From Acanthosepion esculentum (lineage: Eukaryota; Mollusca; Cephalopoda; Sepiida; Sepiidae), in NCBI GenBank assembly GCA_964036315.1, contig OZ038509.1:33764999-33828998 (forward strand): a DNA stretch of 64,000 nucleotides, written 5' to 3'. Position numbers and translations under genes: made by a program. Of this stretch, positions 35,880-47,787 are shown in pieces (positions within the stretch are counted from its first letter, which is position 1; every line of letters begins with the position of its first letter). Below the pieces are notes generated by a model. The model searched no databases and was not told the origin of the DNA. It saw only the letters and a list, made by a program, of their open reading frames with translations.

Positions 35880-37425
35880 CTATCTCTATATATGTATATA
35901 TCTATTGCTTTGAATATAAAACAATTTCTTCCGCTAGAAGGGAGTATATTTAAAACTGTATTAAACATGTAATCCTTTAAATACGGTGATTCTCGATTTG
36001 ATCTTCTTAAAGAAAAGATGACTTGTTGCTCTTCCCTTCTTAGTCTTACCCCAGATTAAATTTAGGAATAATTTCGTTACTTGGCTTGATGACGAAACTG
36101 AATTAAAAGCTAGCATTTTGAATGCTGATTTTCTCGAAGGGCAGACAGTATTCCGAAGACCCGTTGGAAAAAAAAATGTCCAGTATGTAAACTTCGTTAG
36201 GAGCCAAGAAAAGAGTGCAGACCTGTTCTGTAACATCAATCTTTTATATAACAGTCAATGATGGACAATTTCCTTACAGATGAACTGAAAACTCGAATCG
36301 ACATAAGGGTGGTCCTGCAGACAATAAAGAACTCACTTAAAAAATGGGAATGAAAGGATACTTATACTTAGAATCAGTAAGAGACAGGTGAAATTACAAG
36401 GAAACATTATAAGAAAATAAGATTAGGAAAACTCAAGTGATATATTGAAGGAAGGGGGGTCGCGGTGGGTAACTAACCTAATGGGTTTAGTTGAATTGAT
36501 TGAAAAGCGGGGGTGGGGATGCTAAAAAGTCAATTGTTGCTTAGAGTAACAAGTGACAGGAAGTTTTGGAGAGCCATTATCGCCCATGAAGGGTAACAAT
36601 GCACAAAAGAAAATAAACTGTGTAATCAAGGACTACGTGCTTATGATAAAGCCGAGTTTCAAATTGGAAAAAGAACAAGAACTTGTAAAACCTGGGATGA
36701 CCCATGCCCTTTATGCCTACATGACAAACTACACATTATTAAGTTTCTAAATAATGAAAATTTATTAATTATTAATTATTAGTTAACGGTTTTTTGCCGA
36801 CATCACAAATTTTCGCATTAAATAATTAGCATTAAAAAATGTTCTTTTTAAAATCTCACAGTCTAATAAAAGGTTTCAAAGCTTAACCCAATCATAAGAT
36901 AAAAAAAAAAACATTTATGAAGTCGACAAAAAAAATTGTAGTTCAGTGCGACGCGTTTATGTACGAACAGCCATTTTAGAAAAAAAGATTCTTCAGACAC
37001 TTGACCTAGAAGACAAATGTCATCATTCGCTTTGAAATGGACACCCGGGCCCTGCCTTGGCTTGGCCTCTTTCCGGATGTGACTGATATGTTGATACAAA
37101 TTGTTAAATCTTACACACCTTATCGAAATGTTTGCTTCACCCGATTCCATAGTAATTCATTTTACGAATGAACATGCTTATAAAGATGCGTAAACTTCAA
37201 GATTAGTTATTCCTAAATTTTCGCTTGAGGATGAAACAGAGCTTGATACGTTAATTCAATTTAATTTTAACAATTATATTGAAGATATATATAATTAAGT
37301 AATTCATTGAGTCTGAAAGAAACCTCAACAGAATGCAGAGAGCACTGGACGGCCCTTTCGTCCTATATTTGGGACTCATCAGCAGTGCGCATCCACTACT
37401 GGGAATTGAAACCCTGACAGTTGAT
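35880..37425. other. Non-coding or unassigned
   Basis: Open frames at 35961-36239 (minus), 36553-36750 (plus) and 36863-37150 (minus) have no motif I recognise. No repeat or RNA structure is evident. Confidence 0.45.
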
Positions 37426-37550
37426 ATATATATATATATATATATATCACAATCTGGCATCCGTCTAAAGAATAAACTTTATAGTTGATATTAAACGGAT
37501 GCCTTGAAAATTTAAAAAAAAATTTTTTTAATGAAAACGGATGCCACGAA
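37426..37550. repeat. GGCATCCGT-type inverted-repeat family, member 1
   Basis: GGCATCCGTCTAAAGAATAA is followed by TTAAACGGATGCC, the inverted partner, next to a (TA)n tract. Relatives occur at 41108 (GGCATCCGTTTAAGGAATAA), 41226, 41587 and, inverted, at 41268 and 41651. This is a small palindromic family associated with TA tracts. Confidence 0.65.
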
Positions 37551-37796
37551 AATAAGAAAAACAAAATTCAAATTCTTGAAGTCCTTTATATAAAAAAAAT
37601 CAAGCAACGCTAAATAAAATTAATTATGAGTATAGTAACAATGTTTTAAAATGCCCACAAAAGCAATGTTTTTGGATACTCAAATTGTACATGTTTATTT
37701 TAATCTGCAGTTTGAGTATTTTAAACATTAATAATAAAATATCAATTAAGTTACCTCCCTTACATATTCTTAAAGTTAATTTTAAAAATGCCTATA

Positions 37797-37853
37797 ATTG
37801 TCAATTTTTTGTAAATGTGTATGAAACATACACATTTACAAAAAATTGGCAAT
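37797..37853. repeat. Hairpin: 27-bp arms, 3-base loop
   Basis: Arms 37797-37823 and 37827-37853 match at 26 of 27 positions around a loop of AAA. It lies in a 114-codon open frame (37685-38029) that it cannot support as a real gene. Confidence 0.9.
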
Positions 37854-38062
37854 TATCAATTTCATTAATGTTTTATCTTATCAATTCGCTCCTGAAGATG
37901 ATCTTGGATGAGATTGAATGTACTTTGGAAAATAAAAGGAATGAGAAAAACTACAGCGTCTTTCGTAATCAGTTTAATAACAACACTAAGAAATTGATCC
38001 GGGAATTTGAAAGGATTAAAATAAATTGATATAATATGTCTAGATTATTCAACCAAACATGT

Positions 38063-38066
<4 letters not shown>

Positions 38067-38130
<64 letters not shown>
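38067..38130. repeat. (TA)n microsatellite
   Basis: About 31 TA units. Confidence 0.95.
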
Positions 38131-38135
<5 letters not shown>

Positions 38136-38226
38136 GTGGAAAATATACACATATATATGCAATCATATATGTAAAATATATAAATAAATATACATACATA
38201 CACATACATATGTGTATAAAAAATAA

Positions 38227-38313
38227 TTCCAAGAGGATAGAATCCAGGTAGAACTCAATGTCTAGGACAGAGTAAGGATATAATAGAAAGACTTAAACAC
38301 TAATATTCCATGG

Positions 38314-38318
<5 letters not shown>
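38227..38318 (+). repeat. Dispersed repeat, copy 2 (see 22589)
   Basis: Begins CCAAGAGGATAGAATCCAGG and is followed by a (TA)n tract (38317-38386). Confidence 0.75.

Positions 38319-38386
<68 letters not shown>
38317..38386. repeat. (TA)n microsatellite
   Basis: About 35 TA units. Downstream (38395-38440), ACTCACTACAAAGATGCA resembles the ACTCACAACAAAGATGCA flank of a TA tract at 15172. Confidence 0.95.
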
Positions 38387-38387
<1 letters not shown>

Positions 38388-38961
38388 CAGATTTTTACAC
38401 GTGGACAAAAACAATTACTCACTACAAAGATGCATTCTTGTTTTGATGACTTACGTGCGTCTCGACTGGTGGGAACTAAAAATGGTTATGGACAATTCTT
38501 TTAAAAAATAAGCCGCCTATGGTACGTCACTTCCTTTAAAAAAACTATAGGGAGGTACATCTTAAGAGGAAACCGAGATCGGTAAAGAAGAGAGAGAAGA
38601 AAGTAAAGAAATGGAGATTCCAGAATGAGATAATAGTGGTATAGTACTCCAAGCAAAAAGGAAATATAGAGAGGGGTAAGAGGCTAGAAGGGAGTAGAAG
38701 ATAGAAAAAAGAGGAAGGAGAAAAGGGACAGATAGTTGTAGATTACGGTCACAGTAGTAATCAAAAAGGATTCCACTGGTGAAAGGACAGCTATCTTAGG
38801 TCAGAAACAGGGCTGAGTGACCCCAAGCTTAGGTTGGAGTTTCTGCCTCTTGTTTTTGAATAAATTTAGTATGTAAATTAATAAAAGTATGTAAAATACA
38901 TAAGTTATTTTAAAAAATACTACAATAAATTTTTGTTCAGAAATTAATATGTAAGATGTAA

Positions 38962-39037
38962 GAAAATTTATATTAGCAGTCCACACTTTCTATGTCTTTT
39001 TAGACACAGAAAGTGTGGACTGCTAATATAAATTTTC
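38962..39037. repeat. Hairpin: 35-bp arms, 6-base loop
   Basis: Arms 38962-38996 and 39003-39037 match at 34 of 35 positions. The arm contains AGTCCACACTTTCT. It lies about 80 bp upstream of the Penelope-like fragment at 39116 and could belong to that element's end. Confidence 0.92.
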
Positions 39038-39115
39038 AATAAAAATTAAGCCTATTATCAAACTATATACCTTGCAAAAGCTCCATGTTCAAAGTTAATA
39101 TTATTAACTGTTGGT

Positions 39116-39735
39116 TTGTTTGTTTTTATTTATAAGGCTTCCATTATAAGGCTTCAATTGTTGGATTTCCACATTAGGCGTTTCTTGTCCAAGGTAACTA
39201 ACAGCAATGGCAAGAATAGAAACATAAACAATAATATTAATATTTTTTATAAAAATCAGATGAACGAAAATTATAAACAGGATGAATGCAGAATTAATAA
39301 CATTATAAAAAAACGCATAACACCAGTTGACAATAGCAAAAAAATTAGATTAATTATTTATTATAAAAATAATAATTCACCTCCTAGAACAAAATTAAAT
39401 AGAGCAAATATTATTTACGAATTCAAATGCCCATTAAGGAATTGTATTCCTCAAGAATCAACTTTCGTAAATAATTATATAGGCCACACTACAAATTGTT
39501 TAACACGCAGACTAACTCTACACATTTCTGACAATAGCTCAATTAGATCTCACTTAAATATTCATGGAGACCTACCGGACACAAACTTGTTGACAACACT
39601 AATATAATAGCATCATCCACATGCAAAAAAAAGGCTAAAAATAATGGAAGCCTTATTAATAAAAACAAACAAACCAACACTTAATAATATTAACTTTGAA
39701 CATGGACATAATATCTTGACCGTGTTTTAAAACAA
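39116..39735 (+). pseudogene. Penelope-like element, GIY-YIG endonuclease end
   Basis: Motifs in order: RLIIYYKNNNSPPRTKLNRA, IIYEFKCPLRNCI (the Cys-bearing linker before the endonuclease), NNYIGHTTNCLTRRLTLHIS (the YIG module with its Arg), SSIRSHLNIHG. After a stop at 39605 the final helix continues as EALLIKTNKPTLNNINFE to about 39735, typical of Penelope-like C-termini. The RT domain is absent, so the copy is 5'-truncated. GIY-YIG is the nuclease these elements use for integration (family knowledge). Confidence 0.85.
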
Positions 39736-39803
39736 AAAATGAAACATTTTATAAAACATACATATAACAAACTTTTTCTAATTCTAACAGTTGAAATATA
39801 ATA

Positions 39804-39846
39804 CTTGAAAATGGCTAAATGGATAGCCGAAAGCGCTCGGATAAAA
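39804..39846 (+). ncRNA. Degenerate hammerhead-like motif downstream of Penelope-like element
   Basis: TTGAAAA (degenerate CTGANGA), then GGCTA-AATGGA-TAGCC (5-bp stem II), then GAAA, GCGCTCGGATA. Stem II plus GAAA is convincing; the first core strand is mutated and stems I and III are unclear. Penelope-like elements carry hammerheads in their pseudo-LTRs, and the position 70 bp after the ORF fits. Confidence 0.4.
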
Positions 39847-39849
39847 AGA

Positions 39850-40260
39850 ACATTCGGACAGTTTTTATATAATCTATCATCTGAAAAGAAAAAAATTGTT
39901 ACCATAGTCATGGAACCTGTCTCACGAATTCAATGATAAATAGTAGCAAATGTTGGATGGATGCTTTCTCTTTGGAAACTCAATCTGATACAGCCGTGCA
40001 GCCTCGCGTCCATTAACATACCTTGTCATTGTTGAAGTTAGTACTACTTCACACGTTAAATGTTGAAGTCAGACGAGCCAGAAATATATACGAATGTCAA
40101 ATGGATCTTCATCTGCATGGTGACACAGCGCCAACTACCGTAAACATAATAACTCGAAAACGAAAGATTAGCAGATATATCTTTATGTGGATTTTGTCTT
40201 TGCTTTGGCGTGAGGAACTCGTCTCCAAAGTATGTATAAATATTTTTGATAAACCATGCA
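39850..40260. other. Non-coding, nothing recognised
   Basis: Possible Penelope-like 3' sequence, then unique AT-rich DNA up to the TA tract. Confidence 0.45.

Positions 40261-40263
<3 letters not shown>

Positions 40264-40321
<58 letters not shown>
40264..40321. repeat. (TA)n microsatellite
   Basis: About 29 TA units, abutting the TIR-element copy at 40321. Confidence 0.95.
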
Positions 40322-40324
<3 letters not shown>

Positions 40325-41090
40325 AACAGTAAAATTGTCCAAATCGTTTAGCAGCAAAATTGTCCAATTGTTAGATTAAGCTCTCAAACGTTGTATCTTA
40401 GAAATGATTAAAGATATCTTACTGGAATTCTTTAAGGTTTTTATGATACTACTGGACTCTACTTTGAGAAATAAGAGTGTATAATTACTCTCCAAGCATA
40501 ACAGAAAATCGAGCTGAAATCGATCATATACGAAAACGGCATAGTCATTATTAATTAGTCATAGCTATGGATCAGAAACTCATGAAGGATTGAAATAAAA
40601 TTCATATATATATATATTATTCCAGGATCATTTTCGAACTTATTCAAGCTAAATTTCGCCCTAACATTCTAACTTTCTGTCAAGGCGTAACAATGTGCGT
40701 CACAGGTTTCACGTATGATTCCAATTTCTTTCACTTTTCACTGCTCTTTAGACTGTGATAGCTGAAACTCATCTCTCACGTGACAAACGTCTTATGGATT
40801 GAATTGAATCTTTTCTAATTAATCTCTTAAGCTCTAATTTGAAATGATGATCCTGTTATGACATCCTGATCCAGTTTTCCTCTCTACTGTTCTTTCTTTT
40901 TTCAACTTATCAACCTTGATGGACTTTTAAGTTGGAAGCCAGAATATGAATGTTCGTAAATTTACTGAAGGCTTGAATAATCATTTTCCTCTCACCATTG
41001 GTCATTTAGTAAGACAATGGATCTGACACAAAATGATTTTAACCAGTTCTCTTTTTAGGTAAACAACTCAAAGGGTGTTTCAATAATTCT
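40321..41090 (+). mobile_element. TIR element family, copy 2
   Basis: Starts TTGTAACAGTAAAATTGTCC and shares the interior blocks TTAGAAATGATTAAAGATATC, split as TTAGAAATGATT and GATATCTTACTGG, GATCCAGTTTTCCTCTCT, ATGAATGTTCGTA and CCTCTCACCATTG with 1869-2450. A block of about 300 bp (40490-40830) absent from copy 1 looks like an insertion or an old deletion in copy 1. The right TIR is missing, replaced by a GGCATCCGT-family sequence. Confidence 0.6.
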
Positions 41091-41099
41091 TACGAAAAC

Positions 41100-41158
41100 T
41101 GTGTCAAGATGGCATCCGTTTAAGGAATAAAATATATAGGTAGTTGACTTTAGGCTGA

Positions 41159-41221
<63 letters not shown>

Positions 41222-41285
41222 CAATCAGACATCCATTTGAAGAATAAACTTTATACATAGTTCTCATTAGACGGATTCTTGGTTG

Positions 41286-41331
<46 letters not shown>

Positions 41332-41446
41332 ACAAAAAGTAAAACATTCTATCCAAACACACTACCTTGATTTCGACGTGAGATCTCATTAGGTAGCTCG
41401 ATACCAAATGTTTATCAATGCACACCAATTTTATCCCACCATTACG

Positions 41447-41540
<94 letters not shown>

Positions 41541-41543
41541 GCT

Positions 41544-41586
<43 letters not shown>

Positions 41587-41704
41587 CAGCCATCCGTCTA
41601 AATAATAAATATTATAGGTACTTTTTATAGAATAAACTCTATCTTTAGACGGATGCTTGGTTGTGATAAAGACAGTTACCTATAAAATTTATATAATATA
41701 TATG

Positions 41705-41771
<67 letters not shown>

Positions 41772-41772
41772 C
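41100..41772. repeat. Microsatellite cluster with GGCATCCGT-family palindromes
   Basis: TA tracts 41161-41220, 41288-41327, 41452-41502 and 41547-41582; TG tracts 41508-41536 and 41715-41770. Between them lie alternating forward and inverted copies of a segment with CATCCGTCTAAA-AATAA and AGACGGATGCTTGGTTG. The alternation suggests repeated insertion or fold-back duplication around TA tracts. Confidence 0.8.
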
Positions 41773-41774
41773 AT

Positions 41775-42780
41775 CCTCCTTCAGGACACAGACAATTTGG
41801 TTCTCCATAATTTCCTTTTATTCCCTTCAGTAATACTTGTTTCTTGTTTATTCCACTTCGTAGATCTCAATTCATTTTCTCACACTTGTCAAATACGTTT
41901 ACCGGCATATTATCTTGCATCTTGTGCCTGTCTTTAATTCTTGACGAATAATTATGCAGGAAACTATTGGGGATCGTTCATTTGGTTTTAATCTATTATC
42001 ATTAGGCTACGAGTCTTCGAGACAACGGTCACAAGAAAAAAATAAGAAAGCTTTTTCGTAGTATTCGACGAATTTATCAAGTTTTCTTATTCCCAAATGG
42101 TTTTTGATTTTGTCTTTTCTCTTCGATTTCCCTTTCCATTTGCAACAGACAGAATTTTAGAAAAGTAATCACGAAATAACGAGGACAAGACATAAAGCGA
42201 CATTTAAATTGATTTCTAAGTTCATTCGTTGAAAATCTATAAATATTCTTTCACAAAGCGATTCGTGTTTGTTTTCTATTTTTATAGTTGGGGAAAACCA
42301 TAAAATTTGCTAACGTTTGCTCAATTTATCGCTCTGGTGATTTGTGGAAACTACTGAGTATATAAATTATAAAATAATCACATAGTACAAAACACGCAAG
42401 AAAGAACAGCTATTTTCCTGGATAAAAGAAGTCATATATTTAGTTTCAGTCCATTATCAACAGAAATCACGGAAATTCAACGACTGCAAAATATGATACT
42501 GAAAAGTGATTTATTTTGATTGTAAAATAAAATATATTATTTCTATTTTCTCGCAGTGGTTTATCCGAGATTGTAGATGGAATGTATGAGAAAGCTATTA
42601 TTCGTAATGGTCTTACACGATGGAATAATAATCTTTTCTTTCTACCTTTACTGTACGAATTTATTATTGTAACTGTTATCTTCTGCAATATCTCCTAGCT
42701 GTGGAAAAAAACAAGCTAATTTATCTTTCATTATTACCGATTGAATGTTTCTCAATAAATTCGACTTATTTTCATGGAAT
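41775..42780. other. Non-coding, nothing recognised
   Basis: Unique AT-rich sequence. Confidence 0.5.
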
Positions 42781-42784
42781 AATA

Positions 42785-43570
42785 CAGGGTGGGCCAAAAG
42801 TGGGGTTACACTTAGCAGGTATTTTTGTTGTTGTTTTTTTTAACCGGTATCACACCATGCAAGGCAGTAGGGCCGCTAAGACACAAAGGGTTACAGAGCG
42901 TGGAAGAATTAGGATCAGAAACATTAATAATGAGCGGGACAAGAAAAGAGTAATCAGGAGGATAGTAGATAGCGAGTGACATTGCAGGGTAAAGTTGGCT
43001 GGAAAGTGTGGAGCCAGATGGGAGTTCCACAAGCCAGAAGTGCGAGAACTGTTAGCATAGAACTTACGGTTATATCTCGCCAGCTCAATTGTAAATTGAT
43101 GAGATCACGACGTACTGCGCTTAAATTCATAGAATCTAAGTACCATAGAGAAGAGCTCATCTGATCAATTACCATGAAAGTGTTTATAGAAAAGACACAG
43201 AGAGGCAACCTTGCACTTTATGAGTTTAAAACATTTTATTACATTTATATCTTTTTGTTACAATCATATTTGTTCAAAACTGTTTATGTAATTTTGTTTA
43301 ACACTTTACTTACATCATTTAACACAGTTTAATGTCTTAAATCTTCAAAATGTCCTCCTTCAACATTGCAATATTCCTCGAACCTCTCCAGAACATTATG
43401 ACACACAGAACGACCCAAATCCCGACCTGTATGAATTGCAATAAATACTTCTGAGATGTACTCAGTGTGGGGGGATTTCTCTCATAAACCTTGTTCTTTA
43501 CCCCCAGCCAAAAAAATCCATTTGCGTTAGGTTAGGTGAACGTGATGCCCCTTCTTCCGAACCAACGCTG
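42785..43570. mobile_element. Tc1/mariner-like remnant with repeat R copy 2
   Basis: CAGGGTGGGCCAAAAG at 42785-42800 looks like a Tc1/mariner terminal inverted repeat; I could not find its partner. Repeat R copy 2 occupies 42838-43209. At 43330-43570 the minus strand encodes a transposase C-terminus: RSPNLTQMDFFGWG (the last catalytic Asp region, consensus SPDLTPxDFFLWG) followed by a degraded helix region ending in GGHF-. It has several stops. Whether R belongs to the same transposon is unknown. Confidence 0.5.
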
Positions 43571-43959
43571 TGGAAAGTTTTGGTTAAGGTTGTCCCTTTC
43601 TGCAATGGGAAGGGGATCCATCTTGGAATTATGATTTGGATAAATTAGATCGAAAACGTGAAACAAATAGTAAAAAAAACTGTAAGCCTGTATAATTCTT
43701 TTCCTACATTAATTTGAGGTGTGCAATGAGTTCTTTTTTTCACAGTGAAGCTCACGCTGTAAAAGGCCCGGAAGCCACTCGAGGTACAGGTGAGGAAGAT
43801 AATGGTTAACTCTAGAATTGAAATGGTTGAACCGATATCAGCGTGGGAAGTGGAATCGAAGAGCCGAGTTCAAGTTCAGGGGTTATTTGTTGAGTTCCAG
43901 GCATCAATCTGACGCTTCTTCCTGCAGATATAGTTTCAATAACAGGATACACTGCGATT

Positions 43960-44240
43960 TCTAGTTTTAGGTGGCAATCAATATAAAGGAAAGAAAACTC
44001 TTAACTCAAAACCTTAAAGAAGAATTTCATCTATTAAAAAAGGATTTCTATAGCAAAATCTCTCCAATCTCTGAAACCATACAGAGGCATAGATTAAGAT
44101 GTATAGGTTACTGTTGCGCTATAAAAAGGAACTTTTCACTGTTGTGCTTCTCTGGCACTCAACTCATTGTATAAAGAAAGAGAGATCGACCAGTAAAATC
44201 TTTTGTCGAAAGCCCCTAGAGAAATTCAGATGATCGATAG
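43960..44240 (+). pseudogene. LINE ORF2 tail (RTE/CR1-like)
   Basis: SKISPISETIQRHRLRCIGY then C-AIKRN parallels the I-x-x-R-R-L-x-F-x-G-H segment after the RT domain of these LINEs. After a stop, RDRPVKSFVE matches the GRP-K-FVD-type downstream motif. Upstream RT sequence is absent. Confidence 0.5.
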
Positions 44241-44313
44241 AAGAACAGCAGCTCATAATAAAGAACAAAGGGGAATGGAGAACACGTTTCTGCGAATGCC
44301 CCACAATCTCGTG

Positions 44314-44367
<54 letters not shown>
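44314..44367. repeat. (TAG)n microsatellite
   Basis: About 18 triplets. Poly-Tyr and poly-Leu frames are artefacts. Confidence 0.95.
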
Positions 44368-44431
44368 TCTTGATAGCATCATCAAATTTGAAGTGACCTA
44401 TAATTTTACTTTGCACAACACTAGTCGCTTA

Positions 44432-44495
44432 ACGTCCTGGGTATGACAATAAACTACATCCGCGTCCTGGGTATGACGATAAACTACATCCAACC
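44432..44495. repeat. 31-bp tandem duplication
   Basis: CGTCCTGGGTATGAC-ATAAAC occurs twice in tandem with one difference. Confidence 0.8.
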
Positions 44496-44641
44496 AAAAG
44501 GCTGTCGATCCGATCAATCGGCTGGTCATGTCATGCCCCATCACATCTAACCCATCCCAAAACAACTACAACTTACAATTAACTTTCCCTCCCAAACCCT
44601 ACACTAAATATACTAACACCTTACCCCTAAAATGTGATGGG

Positions 44642-44827
44642 AAACAATGATGTTTCCAGCTATACGTTTTTGAAACGATGATGTTGCCAGCTATACGTTT
44701 TTGAAACGATGATGTTGCCAGCTATACGTTTTTGAAACAATGATGTTGCCAGCTATACGTTTTTGAAACGATGATGTTCTCAGCTATACGTTTTTGAAAC
44801 AATGATGTTGCCAACTATACGTTTTTG
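44642..44827. repeat. 31-bp minisatellite, 6 copies
   Basis: Six contiguous 31-bp units built on GATGATGTTGCCAGCTATAC and GTTTTTGAAAC, with a few substitutions among units. Confidence 0.95.
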
Positions 44828-44849
44828 ATATATTTAGTAAATACTGGAT

Positions 44850-46910
44850 CTGGCATTAAATAACCCATAGTGGTTGATATGCCATAAAACCCCAAACAAA
44901 CAAACAAAACTAGTCGCTTAAGAATGTATAGCAGTTCATACATAAAATATGTGGAAAGTAAGGATCTCGTAGGGACATGTCATTAAAAAGCAAATATTAG
45001 TTTAAACCTGAATGAAGGAATGTAAGGAAACGTCAATATTTTTATATTATTCATATAAAGCATTTTCTTCCGTATGAACACTGAAGATATTATGTGCATC
45101 GGGGATCACTCCGTAATTAGTGTCACATATTTTAAAATGGTGTCCCAAGATGTCAGAGGCGGGTTTTGGTGGTATGGCTGTTGAAGTTTAAATTTCCCGC
45201 AAATATCCCATAAGCATCGACACAAAGTGGCACTGGTAAAATGGTTTCTGATATGAAAGGTGTACGAAGCAGGAATATATCAATTAATTTTTCTATGTGG
45301 GAAAATGCACCTATTGACTTTTATCAACGTTTATGGAAACCAAACAGTGGATATGAGAAGAGTTAGGCGGAGGGTAATGCGTTTCAGCCGTAACAACAGT
45401 AATGTCTGCGATAAGCCAATGTTCTTACACATGTGTCATCCGACGAAATGAAGAGAGCTTCGATAATGCATAGCCAATGTTGATACGTTTTGGAAAAATA
45501 TTGGAGCTGAAAACTATTGTGCTATTGTGGTTCCGATATCAGTTGTAGTTTTAGTGGAAGTAAATGATATATTACTTTCATAGTTAACTTTGTATGTATG
45601 TCTATGTGCGTGTGAATATATTGGTTGGAACATATCAGAACTTTTTATGCAAAACAATGTTTTTACAATAAATTTAGTATTAATAAAGCAACATCATTAA
45701 AATGCACGTATATGATCAAATATATGACGTGTGTTTCAGTTGTTACTATCTATGTAGGGCTACAGAAGGCGATTATCTCCCTTTGATGGAGATAAGTCAC
45801 CTGATTAACGTGAGGGCCGCTTAGTGACATCACTTCATACAGTGATGAAAATCATTAGGTCGGTAAGCTTAGGTACCAGGAGACACATGTTTGTTGGTCT
45901 TGTCCGGAGGAACCAGCAACCAAATCATGCTGTTTTCCTTTGGGAATATATCTTCCCCAGATATAGAAAGAATGCAGTCTTCAATTGCTGAAAATCCAAG
46001 ACTCGTCGTTTCACCATCGTGGAATATGTTCTCACACCTGAGACATAGTAGATGAATCCGTCCCGTCTGAATCTGAAGTTCTAAAAATGGCTTCTCCAGA
46101 AACATGAGTATCTCCATATTATATGTAAGACTGTTCCTTTTTGTTTCTCCTTACAATCTGCTTTGCTGTGTAGATATATGTTATTTTCCCAGCGTGGAGC
46201 ACGTGTATAAATAGTTTTGCGTATGTTTTTATAGTATAAAAGTCTCTCTGAGAACAAAACATATTTGTCATCCCTTTTCCTTTCAACCTTTCCGTTTCGT
46301 CCGTGAACTACGGTGTTATTATACCTCTGATATTATAATGCACATAACGGGCTAATACATCTTTCTACCATAGCTTTTCTTCCGTTGCCCCTATCTTCTT
46401 TAAAATATGACTGATAACATTTTTCGGGGGGGGGGGTCCCCTGTTTTATTATACAAAGCGCCTAAATAAAATATATTATTTACAGAAACATATTTGGTTA
46501 ATACTATACCACACGAACCCGAATACATTATAATTTTATTAATTTACATCTTCATATAGGATCGTTCTTATTCTATAATTTCATTAGTTTTTCGTCTTAT
46601 ATCATTTCTACTGTTTCAATTTTAACAGCATATTTTATCACATCCCAGAGATCTTTGCAGGAATAGTTTTTCATTCTCATTTAAAACATTTAATGATATT
46701 TCTATTAGATTAATGTCTGGAGAGAAAGAACGACATTCCATTTATTTTGTGTTATTGAAATGTTTCTTGACAAGGTGGACAATTGCCATATTTGCACAAT
46801 AGAAAGGAATATCATACTCTACATGGAAATGCCTTCTGAATTTTGACCTGAACCCTTCAAAAATAATATTTTCAAAGAATTTATAATAATTAATTGCATT
46901 TATCTTGATG
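44850..46910. other. Non-coding or unassigned; one open frame at 45869-46117 (minus)
   Basis: The 82-codon minus-strand frame at 45869-46117 has a balanced amino-acid composition (FLELQIQTGRIHLLCLRCEN near its start, two close Cys) and better codon texture than neighbouring noise. I see no domain, and a splice context is not convincing (CTGGTACCT near its 3' end could be a donor). The rest is AT-rich with a G10 run at 46427. Confidence 0.3.
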
Positions 46911-46916
46911 CGAGGT

Positions 46917-47080
46917 CAGATGAAAGAGATGTTACTAGGATACGGCGCAACTACAGGGAATGTGAATGCCATCATGATGAGATACAAGAACACTCAGATG
47001 CGATCACTTAATGGTGATACTGACTTTGAAATGACAGATGGTGTTCTCCATAGTGATACGCTAGCATCTTTATTATAATA
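46917..47080 (+). pseudogene. LINE reverse transcriptase fragment (RTE-like)
   Basis: AIMMRYKNTQMRSLNGDTDF then TDGVLHSDTLASLL corresponds to the RT palm segment with the GVLQGDTLAP-type motif of RTE LINEs. It ends in a stop at 47075. The catalytic FADD motif would lie beyond the stop and is not seen. Confidence 0.7.
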
Positions 47081-47219
47081 CAGCCCAACCATCGATCATA
47101 ATAGTCGTCTGTTTTATCCTGACACAGAGAAAAAATGTGAAAAACGTAGATTAAGTAAACGGTTCAGTCAAAAATAGATTAAGTAAAGGGTTCAATTAAA
47201 AATTCCCAGATCGATATAA

Positions 47220-47265
47220 ACCTGATGAAGACCGAAGGGCACAACGGTTGAAACGTTGTGATAAC
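47220..47265 (+). ncRNA. Hammerhead-like motif
   Basis: CTGATGA (47222-47228), then GACCG ... CGGTT (5-bp stem II with one G-T), then GAAAC. Both core strands are exact; I cannot draw a convincing stem III and cleavage triplet after GAAAC, so it may be inactive or a different arrangement. It lies 520 bp upstream of a Penelope-like fragment. Confidence 0.4.
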
Positions 47266-47787
47266 AGCAACAAAGTTGGGGACAATTCTCCGAATTTAAA
47301 TAGTGTAAATAATTCCTTAGATAACTTCTAGCGAACGAAACCTGTATGTCTTTGCAAGGACCATACTTCTTCGAACTTTGTGTACTGGCGCTACAGATTC
47401 ACACAGAAATAACTCGAATTACGTTGACAACATTAACAAAACAGGCCTCTACTTTGCAGATACGTGCTGAGGTTTTTTTAGATAGTTGTATTTTCTTTTT
47501 TTTTATCCGACATGTTTTTATTATTTCCACCATTATTCTTAGTGGATACCCACATATCAGTAGACGCTACGTTTATTTTAAGCAGTATTTATTTCATCTA
47601 CCGGTCTGTGTACTCGAGTAAATTTAATAAATTGATGTTGTTAATGAAGAAATAAGATTAACTTTAAAGAAATTAAAATAATAATAATAATATAAGCAAC
47701 CAACCGAATTATAAACATAGGCTATTAAAATTATAATCCGTCGATATATAAATGTTATAGACTCTAACAAATACTTTATCATCTATT

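Noticed and set aside
45869..46117. Host exon encoding 82 residues on the minus strand
   Set aside because: Composition is protein-like, but there is no recognisable domain, no clear acceptor site and no neighbouring exon; left as unassigned.
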